Origin: Betaproteobacteria bacterium
Lineage (GTDB): Bacteria; Pseudomonadota; Gammaproteobacteria; Burkholderiales; SG8-39
Assembly (NCBI GenBank): GCA_947482825.1
Contig: CANKMT010000012.1
Span: 1 to 64,000, forward strand
Direction: 5' to 3'
DNA: 64,000 nt
In this document: positions 38,457 through 47,292 of the stretch, in pieces
Numbering within the stretch: position 1 is the first letter of the stretch
How the letters are laid out: each line of letters starts with the position of its first letter
Position numbers and translations under genes: made by a program
Notes under the pieces: generated by a model
Databases searched by the model: none
What the model saw: the letters and a program-made list of their open reading frames with translations, nothing else
What the model was told of the DNA's origin: nothing

Positions 38457-40988
38457 ATGCGCCTGATACCGCAGTCGTTGCGAAAAAGGCTGGCATCGCG
38501 CCCCGACACCGAGCACGAGCAGGCGTTTGTGCGGGTGCTCGTGGCGGCCGTCCTGGGCGTGTACCTGTTCGACGTCCAGGACCTGACGCGCGGGGGCGTC
38601 CTGCGGGTCGAAGTGCTCGTGTACCTGGTGTATTTCGCGATTTCCGCCGGCGTCCTGGTCTGGGCGCTGGTTTCGGGCAAGGTCTCGCAAGTCCGGCGGT
38701 TCGTCGGCTTGGCCGCGGACCTCGGCATGGTGACCTGGGCAATGTCGTTCTTCGAAGAGCGCGCGCTTGCGCTCTTCCTCGTCTACGTCTGGGTCACGCT
38801 GGCCAACGGCTTTCGCTTCGGTCCGCGTCACCTCCTGTTGTCGCTCGGCCTGAGCATTGCGGGCTTTTCGACGGTCCTCGCGACAAGCGAATTCTGGGGG
38901 GCGCACCTCGACGAGGGTTTCGGGCTCCTGCTCGGCCTGCTGGCCCTGAGCCTGTACGTCCTTTCTCTCGTCAAGCGGATGTTCGACGCGCTTTCGCGCG
39001 CCGAGGCGGCCAACCTCGCCAAGCGCCGCTTCATTTCCGTCGTGAGCCACGAGATGCGCACGCCGTTGAACGCGGTCATCGGCATGGCGGACCTGTTGCG
39101 CGACACCCAGCTCAGCCGCGAGCAGGCCGACATGCTGCAGACGCTTCGCGGCGCCTCCCGGGTGATGCTGGGGCTCGTCGAGGACGTCCTCGATTTCTCC
39201 AAGATCGAAGCCGGAAAGCTTTCGCTGGAGCACGCCGATTTCGACCTCCACGCGTTGGTCAACAGCACCTCGCGGATCATTGCCGCCCAGGCCGCGGCAA
39301 AGCAGGTCGAATTCGTGGTCTCGATCATGCCGGAGGTGCCGCCTGCGCTGCGCGGCGACCCGCATCACCTGCGCCAGATCCTGATCAATCTTGCCAGCAA
39401 CGCGGTCAAGTTCACCGACAAGGGCAGCGTGACGCTCCATGTGTCCGCGCAGCAGGAAGACGACACGCGCGTCCACCTCAAGTTCTCGATTCGCGACACC
39501 GGGATCGGCATCTCCCCGGAGTCGCAGAGGCGGATCTTCGAGAGCTTTGCCCAGGCCGACCAGTCCACGACACGGCGGTTTGGCGGCACCGGCCTGGGAA
39601 CCACCATCGCCAAGCAGCTGGTCGAACTCATGGGCGGCCGGATCGGGCTCGAAAGCGCGGTCGGCCTCGGGAGCACCTTCTGGTTCGAGGTCGCCATCGA
39701 GAAGCAACGCGAACGCGCCGAAGCCGGCCGTGGCGAACTTGCCGAGGCCAGAATCCTCGCCGTGGGTTTCCCGGCGGGGGAATTTGCCGCCTTGTCTGCT
39801 GCGCTTTCCTCGTGGGGCGCCGTGCCGGCCGCGGCTGAGAGCATCGAGGAAGGGGCGCAGCGCCTTGCCAGCGAAATCAGCCTCGCCAAGCCTTATCACA
39901 GCGTCCTGCTTTATGCCGATGAAGAGGCTGCGGGAGTGCAATTGGCCCAGCGTTTCCGGCGCGCTGCGCCGAATCCGGCGCCGCCACTCATCATGGGTTC
40001 GGCGCGGGAGGGAAATATTTCGCGCTTTGCGGCGCTTTCAGCCGGCTATGCGGCGGTGCTCGAACTGCCGTTCGACAAGCGACAGCTTTTCAACGTGTTG
40101 CACTCGGTGGCGGCCGGTGAGGAGGTGCGCGACGGTGTGGTGCGTCTGGGCGACTATGCGCGCAGGGGCGCGGCGATCCGCAAGTGCAACGTGCTCGCGG
40201 CGGACGACAACCCGACCAACCGCGAGGTGATCGGCCGGATCCTCGAGCGAGGCGGTCATTCCGTCACGCTGGTCTCCGACGGGGACGAAGTCCTCGATGC
40301 GATGGAACGCGCTTCGTTCGATATCGTGCTCCTGGATCGCAACATGGCGCGCATGGGTGGTGTCGAGGCGCTTCAGCTGATCCGGCTCATGGGCCGGGGT
40401 CTCGAGCGCATCCCGGTGATCGTGCTCTCCGCTGATGTGACTACGGAAGCGAAACAGGAGTGCCTGGCGGCCGGCGCCGACGCCTTCCTGCCCAAGCCGA
40501 TCGAGGCGATGAAGCTGCTGGAAGGCATCCAGGAGCTGGTCGAACGCGGCGCAGGCGCAGGTGCTTCGGCACCGGTGACCGGGCGCTTCCAGGCGGCATC
40601 CGCCAATGTGTTTGAGCCGGTTCCCGAGGCGCAGGCCGTGAATGCCGAAACCTTGGCGCAACTCGAAGCGCTCGGCTCGCCCGGATTCCTCGAGCGGCTC
40701 ATCGGGGTCTTCGTCGCGGACAACGAGGTCCTGATCCAGAAGGTGCAGACGGCGGTGGCGGCGCGAAACTTCAACGAGTTTCGCAATCACCTGCACGCCA
40801 TGAAAGGGTCCGCCGCGAGCATGGGGGCCGAACGGCTGACCCGGGTTTGCGGCGAGCAGGGCAAGCTCTCGGACGCGGAGCTGCGCCTGCAATCGCCGCA
40901 GGTGGTGCGCGCCATCGAGCTGGAGCTTGAGAGGGCGCGCAAAGCCCTCGAGCGCCATCTCGATGAAAGGCGCAGCTCAGCCGTGTAA
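38457..40988 (+). CDS. rpfC: Hybrid sensor kinase RpfC-like (DSF receptor)
   Basis: 843 residues. About five N-terminal membrane helices (residues 25-165) without a large periplasmic domain match RpfC. The HisKA domain has His198 in SHEMRTPLNAVIG, the same position as the phospho-histidine I recall for Xanthomonas RpfC. HATPase motifs are NLASNAVKFTDKG, DTGIGI and GGTGLGTTI. A first receiver-like region (about 425-555) lacks the acceptor Asp (VLLYADEE); a second has Asp627 in VLLDRNMARMGG. The C-terminal HPt domain has His780 in HLHAMKGSAAS. It is longer than Xanthomonas RpfC (about 726) because of the degenerate receiver. Its end overlaps the opposing hydroxylase gene by 12 bases. Confidence 0.88.
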   Translation: MRLIPQSLRKRLASRPDTEHEQAFVRVLVAAVLGVYLFDVQDLTRGGVLRVEVLVYLVYFAISAGVLVWALVSGKVSQVRRFVGLAADLGMVTWAMSFFEERALALFLVYVWVTLANGFRFGPRHLLLSLGLSIAGFSTVLATSEFWGAHLDEGFGLLLGLLALSLYVLSLVKRMFDALSRAEAANLAKRRFISVVSHEMRTPLNAVIGMADLLRDTQLSREQADMLQTLRGASRVMLGLVEDVLDFSKIEAGKLSLEHADFDLHALVNSTSRIIAAQAAAKQVEFVVSIMPEVPPALRGDPHHLRQILINLASNAVKFTDKGSVTLHVSAQQEDDTRVHLKFSIRDTGIGISPESQRRIFESFAQADQSTTRRFGGTGLGTTIAKQLVELMGGRIGLESAVGLGSTFWFEVAIEKQRERAEAGRGELAEARILAVGFPAGEFAALSAALSSWGAVPAAAESIEEGAQRLASEISLAKPYHSVLLYADEEAAGVQLAQRFRRAAPNPAPPLIMGSAREGNISRFAALSAGYAAVLELPFDKRQLFNVLHSVAAGEEVRDGVVRLGDYARRGAAIRKCNVLAADDNPTNREVIGRILERGGHSVTLVSDGDEVLDAMERASFDIVLLDRNMARMGGVEALQLIRLMGRGLERIPVIVLSADVTTEAKQECLAAGADAFLPKPIEAMKLLEGIQELVERGAGAGASAPVTGRFQAASANVFEPVPEAQAVNAETLAQLEALGSPGFLERLIGVFVADNEVLIQKVQTAVAARNFNEFRNHLHAMKGSAASMGAERLTRVCGEQGKLSDAELRLQSPQVVRAIELELERARKALERHLDERRSSAV

Positions 40989-41891
40989 GAGCCCGGGTTC
41001 CTTGGCCAGACCGCCGCGGGTGATCGCCATTCCCCGGATCGCTTCCGAAGTCGTGCCCTGCCCTTGCGGCGCCCAGCCGGGCTTGCCGAAGGCATAGCCG
41101 ATCGCATCGTCCAGGCTGCGCGCGGAACGCAGGTCCTGGAACAGCGCGACCCATTCCGAAAAGACGATCTTCAGCGGATTGAGCGTGTCGATCTGCTTCA
41201 CGAGCCCGTAGCGCAACTCGGTTCCGGCATGTTCTTCGGCATACGTGCCGAACAGCCGGTCCCAGATGATCAGCACGCCGCCGTGGTTGCGGTCGAGGCA
41301 TTCCGGGTTGACCGCGTGATGGACCCGGTGATGCGCCGGGGTGTTGAACACGTATTCCAGGATGCCGAGCTTGGGGACCGCCTCGGTGTGCAGCCAGAAC
41401 TGGTAAATCAGGTTGGCGGCGAACATGAGGACGACCGAAAGCGGGTCGAAGCCGATCCAGCATACCGGCACGAGGAACAACCACGGGCCCGCGACAAGGT
41501 TGGTCCAGCCCAACCGGTACGCCACCGACAGCGTGATCTGCTGCGCCGAGTGATGGACGGCATGCTGGGCCCACATCCAGCGGATCTCGTGGCTCGCCCG
41601 GTGCAGCCAGTAGTAGGCGAAGTCGATCGCGAAGAAGAGCGCGACCCAGCTTTCCCAGCGGTCCATCGGGATGTCGAACGGCCGCAGACTGTACGCAGCG
41701 AAATACACCGCGAGGACAATCGCCGCGAGCGCGCCTTCCGTCGCGAGGCGGCCGAGCGCCACGACTACGTTAGACAGCGTCTGGCGCCAGCCGTAGTCGC
41801 GGTGCAGTACGAATCGATAATAAGCGGCCTCGCCAGCAATGAGGGCGATGAACACCGGGAACGCCAGCATGTAAAGTTTGATCGGAGTCAT
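40977..41891 (-). CDS. Sterol desaturase-family di-iron hydroxylase
   Basis: 304 residues, fatty acid hydroxylase superfamily (PF04116). It has membrane helices (LYMLAFPVFIALIAGEAAYY and others) and the three histidine clusters HRASH, HAVHH and HHRVHHAVN that hold the di-iron site. Family members hydroxylate or desaturate sterols, fatty acids, alkylglycerols or carotenoids. It lies between rpfC and rpfF, its stop overlaps rpfC by 12 bases, and it diverges from the HDO gene across 59 bases. Since DSF signals are fatty acids, a role in oxidising the signal, its precursor or membrane lipids is plausible. The substrate is unknown. Confidence 0.85.
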   Translation of the reverse strand: MTPIKLYMLAFPVFIALIAGEAAYYRFVLHRDYGWRQTLSNVVVALGRLATEGALAAIVLAVYFAAYSLRPFDIPMDRWESWVALFFAIDFAYYWLHRASHEIRWMWAQHAVHHSAQQITLSVAYRLGWTNLVAGPWLFLVPVCWIGFDPLSVVLMFAANLIYQFWLHTEAVPKLGILEYVFNTPAHHRVHHAVNPECLDRNHGGVLIIWDRLFGTYAEEHAGTELRYGLVKQIDTLNPLKIVFSEWVALFQDLRSARSLDDAIGYAFGKPGWAPQGQGTTSEAIRGMAITRGGLAKEPGLLHG

Positions 41892-41950
41892 GGGGATAGA
41901 ATGTCCGTAGTTGAAAATTTCATTGCAGGAACTAAGGGAACAATCGGGAA

Positions 41951-42622
41951 ATGTCTTTTTTCATCACGCTGCTCGAGATGACGGATGCAAGCCGCAGGGA
42001 CCTCGAGGCGCAGCCCAAGATCCATTCGATGATCCATCACGGCCTGACCCTCGAGGAGTACCGGGCCTTCCTTCACGACCTGTATCACATCGTCTGGCAC
42101 TTCTGCCCCATCATGGCGGCGGCCGCCTCGCGCTGCGACGACCGTTTCAGCGTGGTGCGTTACGAGCTGTACGCGCGCATCGAGGAAGAGAAAAGCCACG
42201 AGCACTGGGTGCTTGACGACATCCGGGCCATGGGAGGGGATGTCGAGGCGGCATGCTCGCAACCGCCGAGCCCGCCGGTACAAGCCATGATCGCGTTCAA
42301 TTACTGGGCTGCGGAACGCAGGCACGCTTGCTCCGTGCTCGGGATGCTTTACACACTTGAAGTCGTTTCCTCGGTTTACGGTGGAAGGGTTTCCGAAGCG
42401 ATTGCACGGGCGACCGGGCGCGATGTGGCCGAGGGCGGGTTCAAGTTTCTGACCTCGCACGCCTCCATGGACCAGGACCACATGGCAAAGCTCAACGTGC
42501 TCGTGAAAAAGATCGACGACCCTGCAGCGCAGGACGCGGTGATCAATTCGACGCGGGTGAACTTTTTTCAATTTGGCCAGGAGTTCGGCAGCGCGGGGTT
42601 CGCTTCGCTGATCGCCGGCTAG
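41951..42622 (+). CDS. Heme-oxygenase-like di-iron oxidase (HDO), TenA/UndA-like fold
   Basis: 223 residues, all-helical, annotated in relatives as iron-containing redox enzyme. Candidate metal ligands follow the HDO pattern seen in UndA: Glu in LTLEEY (35/36), Glu80-x-x-His83 (EEKSHEHW), Glu137 (LYTLEVV) and Asp174/His177 (MDQDHMAK). Members of this superfamily cleave or oxidise fatty acids and amino acids; UndA makes terminal alkenes from medium-chain fatty acids. GGGAA lies just before the ATG. Its stop overlaps the rpfF stop (CTAG). It is therefore wedged into the DSF locus, suggesting action on DSF-related acyl chains; this is inference. Confidence 0.72.
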   Translation: MSFFITLLEMTDASRRDLEAQPKIHSMIHHGLTLEEYRAFLHDLYHIVWHFCPIMAAAASRCDDRFSVVRYELYARIEEEKSHEHWVLDDIRAMGGDVEAACSQPPSPPVQAMIAFNYWAAERRHACSVLGMLYTLEVVSSVYGGRVSEAIARATGRDVAEGGFKFLTSHASMDQDHMAKLNVLVKKIDDPAAQDAVINSTRVNFFQFGQEFGSAGFASLIAG

Positions 42623-43557
42623 CCTGCCGCCGCCAGCGCGTCCGCGGTCACGTCGGTGACGTCGCCATGTTCCATGCGCCGCATCTGCGAGCGCACGATC
42701 CGGCTCATCATTTTCAGGTCGCGGTCTTCCAGCCGCAGGGCGGCATCGACCCAGGTCTCGGTGATGGCGTCCAGTTCCTCGCGCGTGATCGGGTGCACGT
42801 GCTGGCGCGCGCGGTATACGGCCGCGTAGCCGTTGCGCCGCTTGGCGGCCTTGGCGATCCAGTCGTTGACCGCGGTCTCGCCCTGCCCGTCCGGAGCGAC
42901 CACATCGACGATGCCCATCTCGTGCAGCGTCCGCGCCGGCAGGATCTTGCCTGAAAGGATCAGCTCCTCGGCGGCGCGCATCCCGATCCGCCGCGCGAGC
43001 AGGCTGTAAGCGCCCATCCCGGGGAACAGGTTGAAAAGGATTTCCGGCAGTCCCATCTGCGCGCTTTCCTCGGCGACGATGACGTCGCTCGTGAGCGCAG
43101 TTTCGAAGCCGCCGCCCAGCGCGTCGCCCTGGACCAGAGAGATCGTCGTCAACGTCGGGCTCGAGTAATTGCGGATCCGCGGGTACACGTTGTCGATGCA
43201 CAGCTTCGCGTAGTGCGCCAGCGCTTCGCGGTCACGCGACTTGATCAGGAGAATGAACAGCGCCAGGTCGCCGCCCAGGTTAAACACACGCGGCACCCGC
43301 GAAGCGACAACGTAGAAGCCGGCTTGGTGCATCGCCCCGTCGAACTGCACGTGCCCCGCATTGGTCTCGAGCAGGGTGTCGTGCATGCGGATGTCCTTGA
43401 GCAGCCCCAGGCTGAAGTAGGGGGTGCCCCGTGGGTTGAAATACCCCCAGATGGTCCCCGTCGCCGGGTCGAATTCCGCTTGGTATTGCGAGCTGACTTT
43501 GCCGTAAGAAGCACGTGCCACGGTAGTCAGGAATGCTGCGTCGCGCATATTGCTCAT
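42619..43557 (-). CDS. rpfF: DSF synthase RpfF-like (crotonase fold)
   Basis: 312 residues of the crotonase superfamily. It has the RpfF-specific segments VFNLGGDLALF and LVQGDALGGGFE, GLPEILFNLFPGMGAYSLL, and the two catalytic glutamates Glu152 and Glu172, 20 residues apart as are Glu141 and Glu161 of Xanthomonas RpfF. RpfF acts as dehydratase and thioesterase on 3-hydroxyacyl-ACP to give cis-2-unsaturated fatty acids (DSF). Ordinary enoyl-CoA hydratases lack FNLGGDL. It faces rpfG-rpfC as in Xanthomonas, but the hydroxylase and HDO genes lie between. No rpfB-type acyl-CoA ligase is nearby. Its upstream gap (216 bases) shows no clear promoter. Confidence 0.88.
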   Translation of the reverse strand: MSNMRDAAFLTTVARASYGKVSSQYQAEFDPATGTIWGYFNPRGTPYFSLGLLKDIRMHDTLLETNAGHVQFDGAMHQAGFYVVASRVPRVFNLGGDLALFILLIKSRDREALAHYAKLCIDNVYPRIRNYSSPTLTTISLVQGDALGGGFETALTSDVIVAEESAQMGLPEILFNLFPGMGAYSLLARRIGMRAAEELILSGKILPARTLHEMGIVDVVAPDGQGETAVNDWIAKAAKRRNGYAAVYRARQHVHPITREELDAITETWVDAALRLEDRDLKMMSRIVRSQMRRMEHGDVTDVTADALAAAG

Positions 43558-43772
43558 GGTATGGACCCTTCAATGTGATGCCTCCCGGCGGAGGCGTTCG
43601 CCCGAGCCCGAAACTTCACAAAAAACATGAAGAATCAGGCCCTCCCGAGAACAATTAGACGCTGCCTCAATGGGTTGTGCAATGACAGATTCTTACAATT
43701 CGCGCGAAGAAGCTCCGCCTGTTGCGCAGCGGCGACGTTATCGGACGGGGAGGTAAAACCGATTTAGAACGT

Positions 43773-45200
43773 TCAGGCCGCTGCGGCCGACGTGGTGTTC
43801 CGGAGGAAGACGCCTTGGGAAAGGAGCCCGCGTTGCAGCTCGCGGATATCAATGGACCGCGGCGCGAGGCCACGATTGGCGGCGATCGCCGCCGCAGCGC
43901 CGGCGGCCTGGCCGGTCACCCAGCATTGCGGGACTTCACGCAGGAAGGAGTGCGACGTTGCATCGCACCCCATATGGCGCCCGCAGGCCAGCAGGCCATC
44001 GAGCTTCTCGGGAACCAGGCTGCCGTACGGGATCGAAATGTTCGGAAATTTCGGCGACAGGCACGGCGATACGCCGATTTCATCCTGGTGTGTGACACCG
44101 GTAGGCCATTGCGCGCGGGTGACCTTCGCAAGGCTGCCAAGGCGGCGCGCATGCCTCACGCCCAGCTGGGGCGCGCCGTACAGGAGATGGGCGTTTTCGA
44201 ATCCCGGCGCATTCGCCCGGTAGAAGTCGAGGTGCTGCGACATGAGGTTTCGGGACCGCACTTCCACCGTGGTGAGGTCATCCACGTCGAGCGCGGAAAA
44301 GCCGGACTGGCGCGGGCCCATGTACAGGGCGATGTCGTTTCGCCAGGAGACGAACGGCTTCTCGAAGAAATGCAGGCGCTCGCGGCCAAGGCGCATGAAC
44401 TGCGCGAACTGATCCGGTTGCCCCGCCTTGAACTCGATCCATCGCGTCATGTCGACGCCGCCGAACAGCCACGCGGTGTTCATGCAATGGTGAATGTCGG
44501 ATTCTTCGATATCGGTTTCGCTGCGCGCGCCGGCCATCGCATGCAGGTCGCCGTCCCCGGTCGCATCGACGACCACCTTGGCGCGCACTGCCTGGCGTCC
44601 CGACTTGCTCTCGAAGATCGCCCCCCGGACCGCGCCGTCCTCCATCAGCGGCGCCGCGATCCACGCGTGGTAGACAAGGTGGACTTTGCGTTCGAGAAGC
44701 AGGTCCTGGGAGACCAGCTTGAGCCTCTCTGGATCGATCGTCGGCGACCAGGTGACCACGCCGTGAAAGGCACTGGTCCGGTGCGACCAGTACGCCGCAC
44801 GAGCGGGGTCCCTGGAGCCCCATTCGCTCTGCCCGGGGCCGGCCACCGCATCCCTGGGCAGGCGACCGAAAACTTCTTCTGCGAAGCCGCGGATGACGAG
44901 CTCGCCATCCCAGCCGGTCATGCGGTCGATCCAGATCACCAAGCCGCCGGTCGAGAGACCGCCGAGATGGTTGTAGCGCTCGAGCAGGACCACATCGGCC
45001 CCCATGCGCGCCGCGGCCGCCGCGGCTGCGGTGCCTGCCGGGCCGCCACCGGCCACGAGGACATCACACTCACGGTACACAGGCGTTTCACGTGCCGACT
45101 CGTGAACTCGCCCCAGGTCGGGGCGCACGCGCGGACCGCCCTCCCGGCCCCGGAACATGTCCGAGACAAAGAATTGCTCGTCGGGATTCTTTTCAGCCAC
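43773..45200 (-). CDS. FAD-dependent oxidoreductase
   Basis: 475 residues of the FAD-dependent oxidoreductase group (PF12831). An N-terminal extension of about 45 residues precedes the dinucleotide-binding CDVLVAGGGPAGTAAAAAAARMGADVVLLER. VVVDATGDGDLHAMAGA and the C-terminal GCDATSHSFLREVPQCWVTGQAAG are typical of the family. The start is GTG. The substrate is not evident. It diverges from the GGT-like gene (104 bases) and lies upstream of rpfF on the same strand across 215 bases, so an operon with rpfF is unlikely. Confidence 0.82.
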   Translation of the reverse strand: MAEKNPDEQFFVSDMFRGREGGPRVRPDLGRVHESARETPVYRECDVLVAGGGPAGTAAAAAAARMGADVVLLERYNHLGGLSTGGLVIWIDRMTGWDGELVIRGFAEEVFGRLPRDAVAGPGQSEWGSRDPARAAYWSHRTSAFHGVVTWSPTIDPERLKLVSQDLLLERKVHLVYHAWIAAPLMEDGAVRGAIFESKSGRQAVRAKVVVDATGDGDLHAMAGARSETDIEESDIHHCMNTAWLFGGVDMTRWIEFKAGQPDQFAQFMRLGRERLHFFEKPFVSWRNDIALYMGPRQSGFSALDVDDLTTVEVRSRNLMSQHLDFYRANAPGFENAHLLYGAPQLGVRHARRLGSLAKVTRAQWPTGVTHQDEIGVSPCLSPKFPNISIPYGSLVPEKLDGLLACGRHMGCDATSHSFLREVPQCWVTGQAAGAAAAIAANRGLAPRSIDIRELQRGLLSQGVFLRNTTSAAAA

Positions 45201-45304
45201 CTGGAGTAGTGTTCCTGGACCGGACAGCGCCGATTGTAGACCAGCGCTTGCGCCCCAGCGCCCAAACGCGGAACATCCGCGTCTTTCGGCCGCCGGGGAA
45301 CAGA

Positions 45305-46906
45305 ATGATCAACACGAGCTTCGCCCGCCGCGGCATTGCGGTGGCGTCCCATTCGCTGGCCGCCCAATCCGCAGCCGGCGTATTGCGCGAAGGCGGCAAT
45401 GCAATCGAAGCCATGGCTGCGGCCGCGGCGACGATCTCGGTGGTCTATCCGCACATGACCGGCATCGGCGGGGACGCGTTCTGGCTGATCTCGGCGCCCG
45501 GCGAAGAACCGGTCGCCATTGATGCCTGCGGGCCCGCCGCCGCCGCCGCTTCCATCGGCCTGTACAAGGCGCAAGGTTTGCAGTCGATTCCGCCGCGAGG
45601 CGCCCTGGCCGCGAACACGGTGGCCGGGACCATCGCGGGCTGGGAGTGCGCGCTGTCCTTGTCGGAGCGTAGGCACGAGGGGCGCCTGCCGCTTTCACGC
45701 CTGCTGGCCGACGCCATCTTCTATGCGATGAACGGCGTGCCCGCCACCGCGAGCCAGGAACAGAACACCAGCGGCAAACGCGCCGAGCTTGAAAACGTTC
45801 CCGGCTTTGCGGCGCGATTCATGCCTGCGGGCTCGGTGCCGGTGCGCGGATCCCTGTTCGCCCAGAAGACGCTGGGCGCCACACTGCAGCGCCTGGCCGA
45901 CGCGGGCCTTGGCGATTTCTACCGCGGCGATCTCGCCCGCTCGATTGTCAAGGACCTCGCCGCGATCGGCAGCCCGCTCGCGCTTGCCGACCTCGAGGCG
46001 TATCGCGCGAAGGAGGTAACACCGCTGAACCTCCCGCATTCGGCGGGCACGCTCTACAACATGACGCCCCCGACGCAGGGCGTGATTTCTCTGGCGATCC
46101 TGGGCATTCTGGACCGTCTCGGCCTTGCGAAGATGGAGGCCGACAGTGCCGACCACGTGCATGCCGTTGTCGAAGCGACCAAGCAGGCATTCCTTGGCAT
46201 CCGCGACAAGCATGTCACTGATCCTTCCTATATGAAGGTCGATGCCCAGTCGCTGCTCGCCGATGCAGCCCTGCAACAACTCGCGCAAAACATCTCGATG
46301 ACCAGGGCCGCGCCTTGGGGCGGGAAATCCAAGCCCGGCGGAACCATCTGGATGGGGGTCATCGACGCCCGGGGACGGGCAGTGAGCTTCATCCAGAGCA
46401 TCTACCACGAGTTCGGGTCGGGCGTGGTCCTTCCCGCAAGCCATATCAACTGGCAGAACCGGGGCTGCAGCTTCTCGCTCGACGAGGCGGCGGTGAACAG
46501 CCTCCGGCCCGGCAAGAAGCCATTCCACACGCTCAATCCGGCGTTGGCACGCCTGCGCGATGGCCGGACCATGGTGTACGGGACCATGGGAGGCGACGGC
46601 CAGCCCCAGACACAGGCTGCGGTCTTCACGCGCCATGTGGTGTTCAACCACGCGCTCCAGCGCGCGGTGAGCGCGCCGCGATGGCTGCTGGGCCGCACAT
46701 GGGGATCTGCCTCCGAGACCCTGAAGCTCGAGGCACGTCTTGGAACGAAGTTGATCGATGACCTGAGAGCGCGCGGCCATGACGTTGAAGTACTGGGAGA
46801 TTTCGAGGAGACCATGGGCCACGCGGGCGCTCTTGTCCGGCACCCGAACGGATCGCTCGAAGGCGCGTTCGATCCCCGGGGCGACGGTTCCGTCGCGGGG
46901 TATTGA
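45305..46906 (+). CDS. Gamma-glutamyltransferase-family enzyme
   Basis: 533 residues, Ntn-hydrolase of the GGT family (PF01019). The N-terminal part has the standard VASHSLAAQSAAGVLREGGNAIEAMAA. The autoprocessing and nucleophile Thr is placed in GGTIWMGVIDARGRAVS at about residue 348, followed by GSGVV. The usual signal peptide is missing, so it is likely cytoplasmic. The group with this motif variant (SLIQS-type) is often not a true glutathionase and includes oxamate- or acyl-amide hydrolases. The start MINTSFARRG is chosen; the open frame continues 71 codons back into the divergent gene. Confidence 0.83.
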   Translation: MINTSFARRGIAVASHSLAAQSAAGVLREGGNAIEAMAAAAATISVVYPHMTGIGGDAFWLISAPGEEPVAIDACGPAAAAASIGLYKAQGLQSIPPRGALAANTVAGTIAGWECALSLSERRHEGRLPLSRLLADAIFYAMNGVPATASQEQNTSGKRAELENVPGFAARFMPAGSVPVRGSLFAQKTLGATLQRLADAGLGDFYRGDLARSIVKDLAAIGSPLALADLEAYRAKEVTPLNLPHSAGTLYNMTPPTQGVISLAILGILDRLGLAKMEADSADHVHAVVEATKQAFLGIRDKHVTDPSYMKVDAQSLLADAALQQLAQNISMTRAAPWGGKSKPGGTIWMGVIDARGRAVSFIQSIYHEFGSGVVLPASHINWQNRGCSFSLDEAAVNSLRPGKKPFHTLNPALARLRDGRTMVYGTMGGDGQPQTQAAVFTRHVVFNHALQRAVSAPRWLLGRTWGSASETLKLEARLGTKLIDDLRARGHDVEVLGDFEETMGHAGALVRHPNGSLEGAFDPRGDGSVAGY

Positions 46907-47038
46907 TGTTTGCCGGTATTTGCGGCCGTTTCGCTTCTGGCCACCTGCGATCGCAATGAAACGATTGCAATGCCGTCCGGAGGTGGAAACTGCGCCCCAC
47001 ATGGGTTAGAGTTTTACAGGAAAGACGAGGGATTACGC

Positions 47039-47275
47039 ATGTACGCAATCGTCTATAAAACCGATGGATTCCCGATTTGCCGCCAGGTCGATGGGGTTTC
47101 CCCGGATCCGGTGGTGACGTGGACCTCGGAATCGGACGCAAAGACCTTTATTACGTCCAAGGGCGGCGAGGCCGATTTCCAGGCCGTCGCCATCACCGAT
47201 GATGCGATGGACGCGATTGCGAAAGCCATGGGGTGCCCGGTCGAGTCGCTGACTTTCGATCCCTATCCGGGCTGA
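47039..47275 (+). CDS. Small hypothetical protein
   Basis: 78 residues (MYAIVYKTDGFPICRQVDG and so on to SLTFDPYPG). I do not recognise a family. It is soluble with an alternating strand-helix pattern. The start at 47039 follows GAGGG; an in-frame ATG at 46970 would add 23 residues (MPSGGGN) and has no better ribosome binding site. It converges on panC with 17 bases between. Coding potential is supported by the codon pattern alone. Confidence 0.55.
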   Translation: MYAIVYKTDGFPICRQVDGVSPDPVVTWTSESDAKTFITSKGGEADFQAVAITDDAMDAIAKAMGCPVESLTFDPYPG

Positions 47276-47292
47276 GCAGCGCGCCGGCGCCG

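Noticed and set aside
42619-43557. Ordinary enoyl-CoA hydratase of beta-oxidation
   Set aside because: The FNLGGDLALF segment, the glutamate pair 20 residues apart and the neighbouring rpfC/rpfG argue for a DSF synthase instead.
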